From assembly GCA_034509425.1 (NCBI GenBank), contig JAVTVJ010000011.1:2418001-2482000 (forward strand): a DNA stretch of 64,000 nt, read 5' to 3'. Positions 61,297 to 64,000 of the stretch are shown here, piece by piece; the stretch's first letter is position 1, and each line of letters begins with the position of its first letter. The notes below the pieces were generated by a model. The model searched no databases, was not told the origin of the DNA, and saw nothing but the letters and a program-made list of their open reading frames with translations. The translations under genes and the position numbers were made by a program. The DNA comes from Eopsaltria australis. Its lineage: Eukaryota > Chordata > Aves > Passeriformes > Petroicidae.

Positions 61297-64000
61297 TAAG
61301 TTCTATCTGTGTGTTTTCCTATGTTTCACATACAGAAAGAGGTAAGTCTAACTGGCTCTGTAACAGTGTCCTGCTTCAGGAAATTCTTAACAGAGATGGT
61401 GGTCAATTATGCAGTGAAAGAACACTGCAGCATAGCTTGCCAGCAGGATGTGGGGAATGTGTTACTTTCTAAATAAAACCAATGGGTTTGTGGATATGGA
61501 GCACTCAATATCCTGGATATGCACCATCTGCCTACCACATCTTTGTGCCCCGATTTTCACTAGGGAGCAATGAAGGCATACAGAGAGTAATGAACTCCTG
61601 TGGATCTCCTGGGATGGATGACTGCAGGGCTCCAGGCTTCACTTAGAAGCAGACCTACCCCTTGCTCATACTCAGGAAGTTGGTCTCCAGATAGATATTT
61701 GGCTGCCCCTGAGAAGTGAAATCAGGAGACTATGGAGCATGAAATACATTGGTAAGAAATATTAACACTTTAAAGTGATTTTTTCCTCTTCTTTCTTGTT
61801 GGGAGTATTCTGAAAATATTAGTTCTTATAAAAGAATTACATTAGATGCCATTGGTTCTTGACTGTTCAAAACTAGTAAAAACTTACAAGTAGGGATCAC
61901 AGCTGAGTGCTTGCTGAGTAGTAAAAATATAGTGCTTTATCTTCTAATAGTCTCTGAAATATTGACTTAGTGTCTGTAAATACTGATCATCACTACAGAA
62001 TAAACCAGAAGTTTGATCAGCAACAGTGGTTGCACAAGTTCAAAGAGCCTGGCCTAATACGAGAGTCAATATGTTTGGTCTTACTGCCAGCATGTTTCTT
62101 AGACTAAGGGAATCAACTGCTCTGTCACATGCTTTCATTAAGTGTTTCTGGGAGTTCAGTCCCTGACAATTACTTACACAATTATTTATATATTAGGAAA
62201 GATGACTGCATATTGAGAAATTTGTTCAAATTTGAGCAAAATTGTTCAGCAGGAAAGTGAGTTGCATTAGACTTAGCTGCTGTGAAAGGTAAGCATATGT
62301 CATCATTCTCTTAATTAAAACTTTTGTACGTCTTGCAGGATAAATAGTGTAAAAGCACTGGGACATCAAAATAAATATGTAAGATCCCACCTTTCCCTCT
62401 GTTCTCCATAGTACAATATTTCCTATGTTACATTTGCCCAGTTTGCCCAGAAAGTTGTTTTATATAGGTCACATCAATTCCTGATCCTTTTCTAATCACT
62501 GTGTGTCTTGTGTGCTATTGATAATAATTTTTGAACTCAGTTGCCTACATTTCCCCCCAGCTTCTCCTTGAAAGGGAAGAAATTGCAGCTGTTTAATCAA
62601 GTTACACAGCAAGTAATTTTAAGCTTCATTTTAATTAGTTCAATGAAGGTTAAACCATATGACAATATAGACAAAGTTTGATAATTACATACTTCATTTA
62701 GGGAAAAAAAGTGCTCATAGTGGGGAAATTACTAAGACTTTTATATTCTTCTTCTTCTTTGATATTATCCCTATTTCACTCAAACTGAATATATCGCCAG
62801 CTGGAGAAATGTGCAAAAATAGCTTCCATAGGCTAATATAATTAGCTATCTAGGGCCATGCAGAATGCTCATTGGAATAAAAACACCAACCCCAAACTAC
62901 CAGGAAAAGATCATGTGACAATGTCTACTAAAGCAATTACTATTTCCATACATAAAACCAGACAAAAGCAATTGAAACCAAAGATTTCTTCTGGACAGAT
63001 TCTATGACAGTTAGATAAATCTGGTATAAGTCACTTAATTTCTGTAGAAATATTTCTGACTTAAGAAGATAAAAATGAATCAAGATTAAGATCCTATAGG
63101 CAGCGTTTCATGATCCTTACTTGCAAAGTGTCTTTAAACCATTTTGTTCTTGTGGTTCTGGGGAAGCAGTAAAATCAAACAGAATAAGGAGCACAAGTAA
63201 TTTGTTTTCTTTTTATGTCATTTCAGTAAAGGCCAAATTCCAATTACCTGTAATAATTAAGTAGCTTCAGCACTAAGGGGTTCTAACCTTCAGCAAGGGA
63301 ATCTTTCTATGACTTCCAGCAAAGGTCAACTTTCTATTGACCAGTTATCGATTAGGTTTTGTGTGTTCTCACAATGTGAGATTGTTAACAGTGCAGTGAT
63401 TTATGGGATTTTTGAATATATCTTTGTTGTCCAGGAATAAAAAACAGTAATGGAAATGTATTTTTGTCTCCTTATATTAGAAGGATTTTAGATACTAATT
63501 CAGATATCATTTTTTTAAGTCCTAATGTAAATTTAGTTGGTTTGAAACCCAATCCTGAAATCTTTTCTCCTTTAAAGCAAATCTTATTTTCTTTTCAGCT
63601 AAAAATAATGACATTCAAACATGTTCAAAACACCTAAGAAACATGGATTTTGACATGGGAATGGACCAAAAATAAGTTATTCTCTCCACTTGCAAAAAAC
63701 AGGCAAAAAACCCCAAAGACACAAAAGTTCTCAATGTTTGTTTAAGAAATGGGAAAATCTGTGGTCATGGACAAACAATTTTTATACAAAATTATAAAAT
63801 GCTAAATATTCTTCAACTATTTTGGCTGATATTGGAAACTGGTTTTATTTTGTAGTACAGTAATATTATAATATATTGACTTTATCCTTTATGTCACTTC
63901 CTTTCTCTCTGTTTTTAATATTTACAAAAATAACAATCTTTTAAAGATCCTTAATGCCCCTCAACTGTCTCTAAGAGTGCTTAATTTTACCATACCCTTA
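61297..64000. other. Unique non-coding stretch to window end
   Basis: 61335-61740 is less AT-rich than its surroundings and begins with a splice-acceptor-like and a splice-donor-like signal. From 61740 to the end the sequence is AT-rich without a recognisable gene or repeat. Confidence 0.5.

Noticed and set aside
60936..61472. 178-codon plus-strand open frame, the longest in the window
   Set aside because: Its core is a Phe run produced by the T-rich tract at 61231-61296. The remainder has no recognisable domain.
1..64000. CRISPR arrays, bacterial operons, riboswitches or prophage
   Set aside because: The sequence is vertebrate nuclear DNA with avian CR1 and LTR elements. No spaced direct repeats or bacterial-type gene packing are present.

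Overview
The window looks like about 64 kb of AT-rich nuclear DNA from a bird, probably a songbird or other neoavian. The evidence is the repeat content. There are ten recognisable CR1 (chicken repeat 1) LINE fragments, many with the CR1 tail signature (degenerate tcatagaat repeats beside a gttggaaggga-type block), and several avian endogenous-retrovirus LTRs. There are no mammalian Alu, L1 or B elements. The species call is an inference from repeat families and was not tested by database search.

I could not support any host protein-coding gene, rRNA, tRNA, snRNA or CRISPR feature. The longest open frames are 178, 154, 142, 121, 112 and 111 codons. They are low complexity (T-rich or A/C-rich tracts), lie inside CR1 or LTR copies, or match no family I recognise. 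That is what AT-rich non-coding DNA gives by chance. The window therefore reads as an intergenic gene desert or the inside of a very large intron; the sequence alone does not separate the two.

Layout. 1-4348: unique AT-rich DNA. 4349-5268: minus-strand CR1 with an internal deletion. 7015-7130: short plus-strand CR1 tail. 8491-9073: plus-strand ERV LTR. 10672-10920: A/C-rich low-complexity block with a 36-bp tandem unit. 12370-13598: long minus-strand CR1 with reverse-transcriptase remnants. 18040-18310: probable diverged LTR fragment. 19470-19665 and 22035-22552: plus-strand CR1 3' ends. 25281-26258: minus-strand CR1 with RT remnants and an internal T16 tract. 33608-33712: A/C-rich repeat. 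40568-41015: old, highly diverged CR1 of the kind shared by birds, turtles and crocodilians. 43881-44920: near-complete 1.04-kb solo LTR. 46240-46430, 52327-52440 and 58156-58412: short minus-strand CR1 3' ends. 54814-55050: probable short minus-strand LTR with an adjoining polypurine tract. 61231-61296: long T-rich tract. The rest is unique-looking AT-rich sequence with scattered microsatellites.

Nothing points to a new biological system. The most useful leads are the ancient CR1 copy, the three LTRs (possible donors of promoters or polyadenylation sites), a cluster of homeodomain- and CCAAT-like motifs near 30.45 kb, a strong-looking polyadenylation site near 50.81 kb, and a possible 6-nt microexon near 61.34 kb. 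All need comparative or transcript data.
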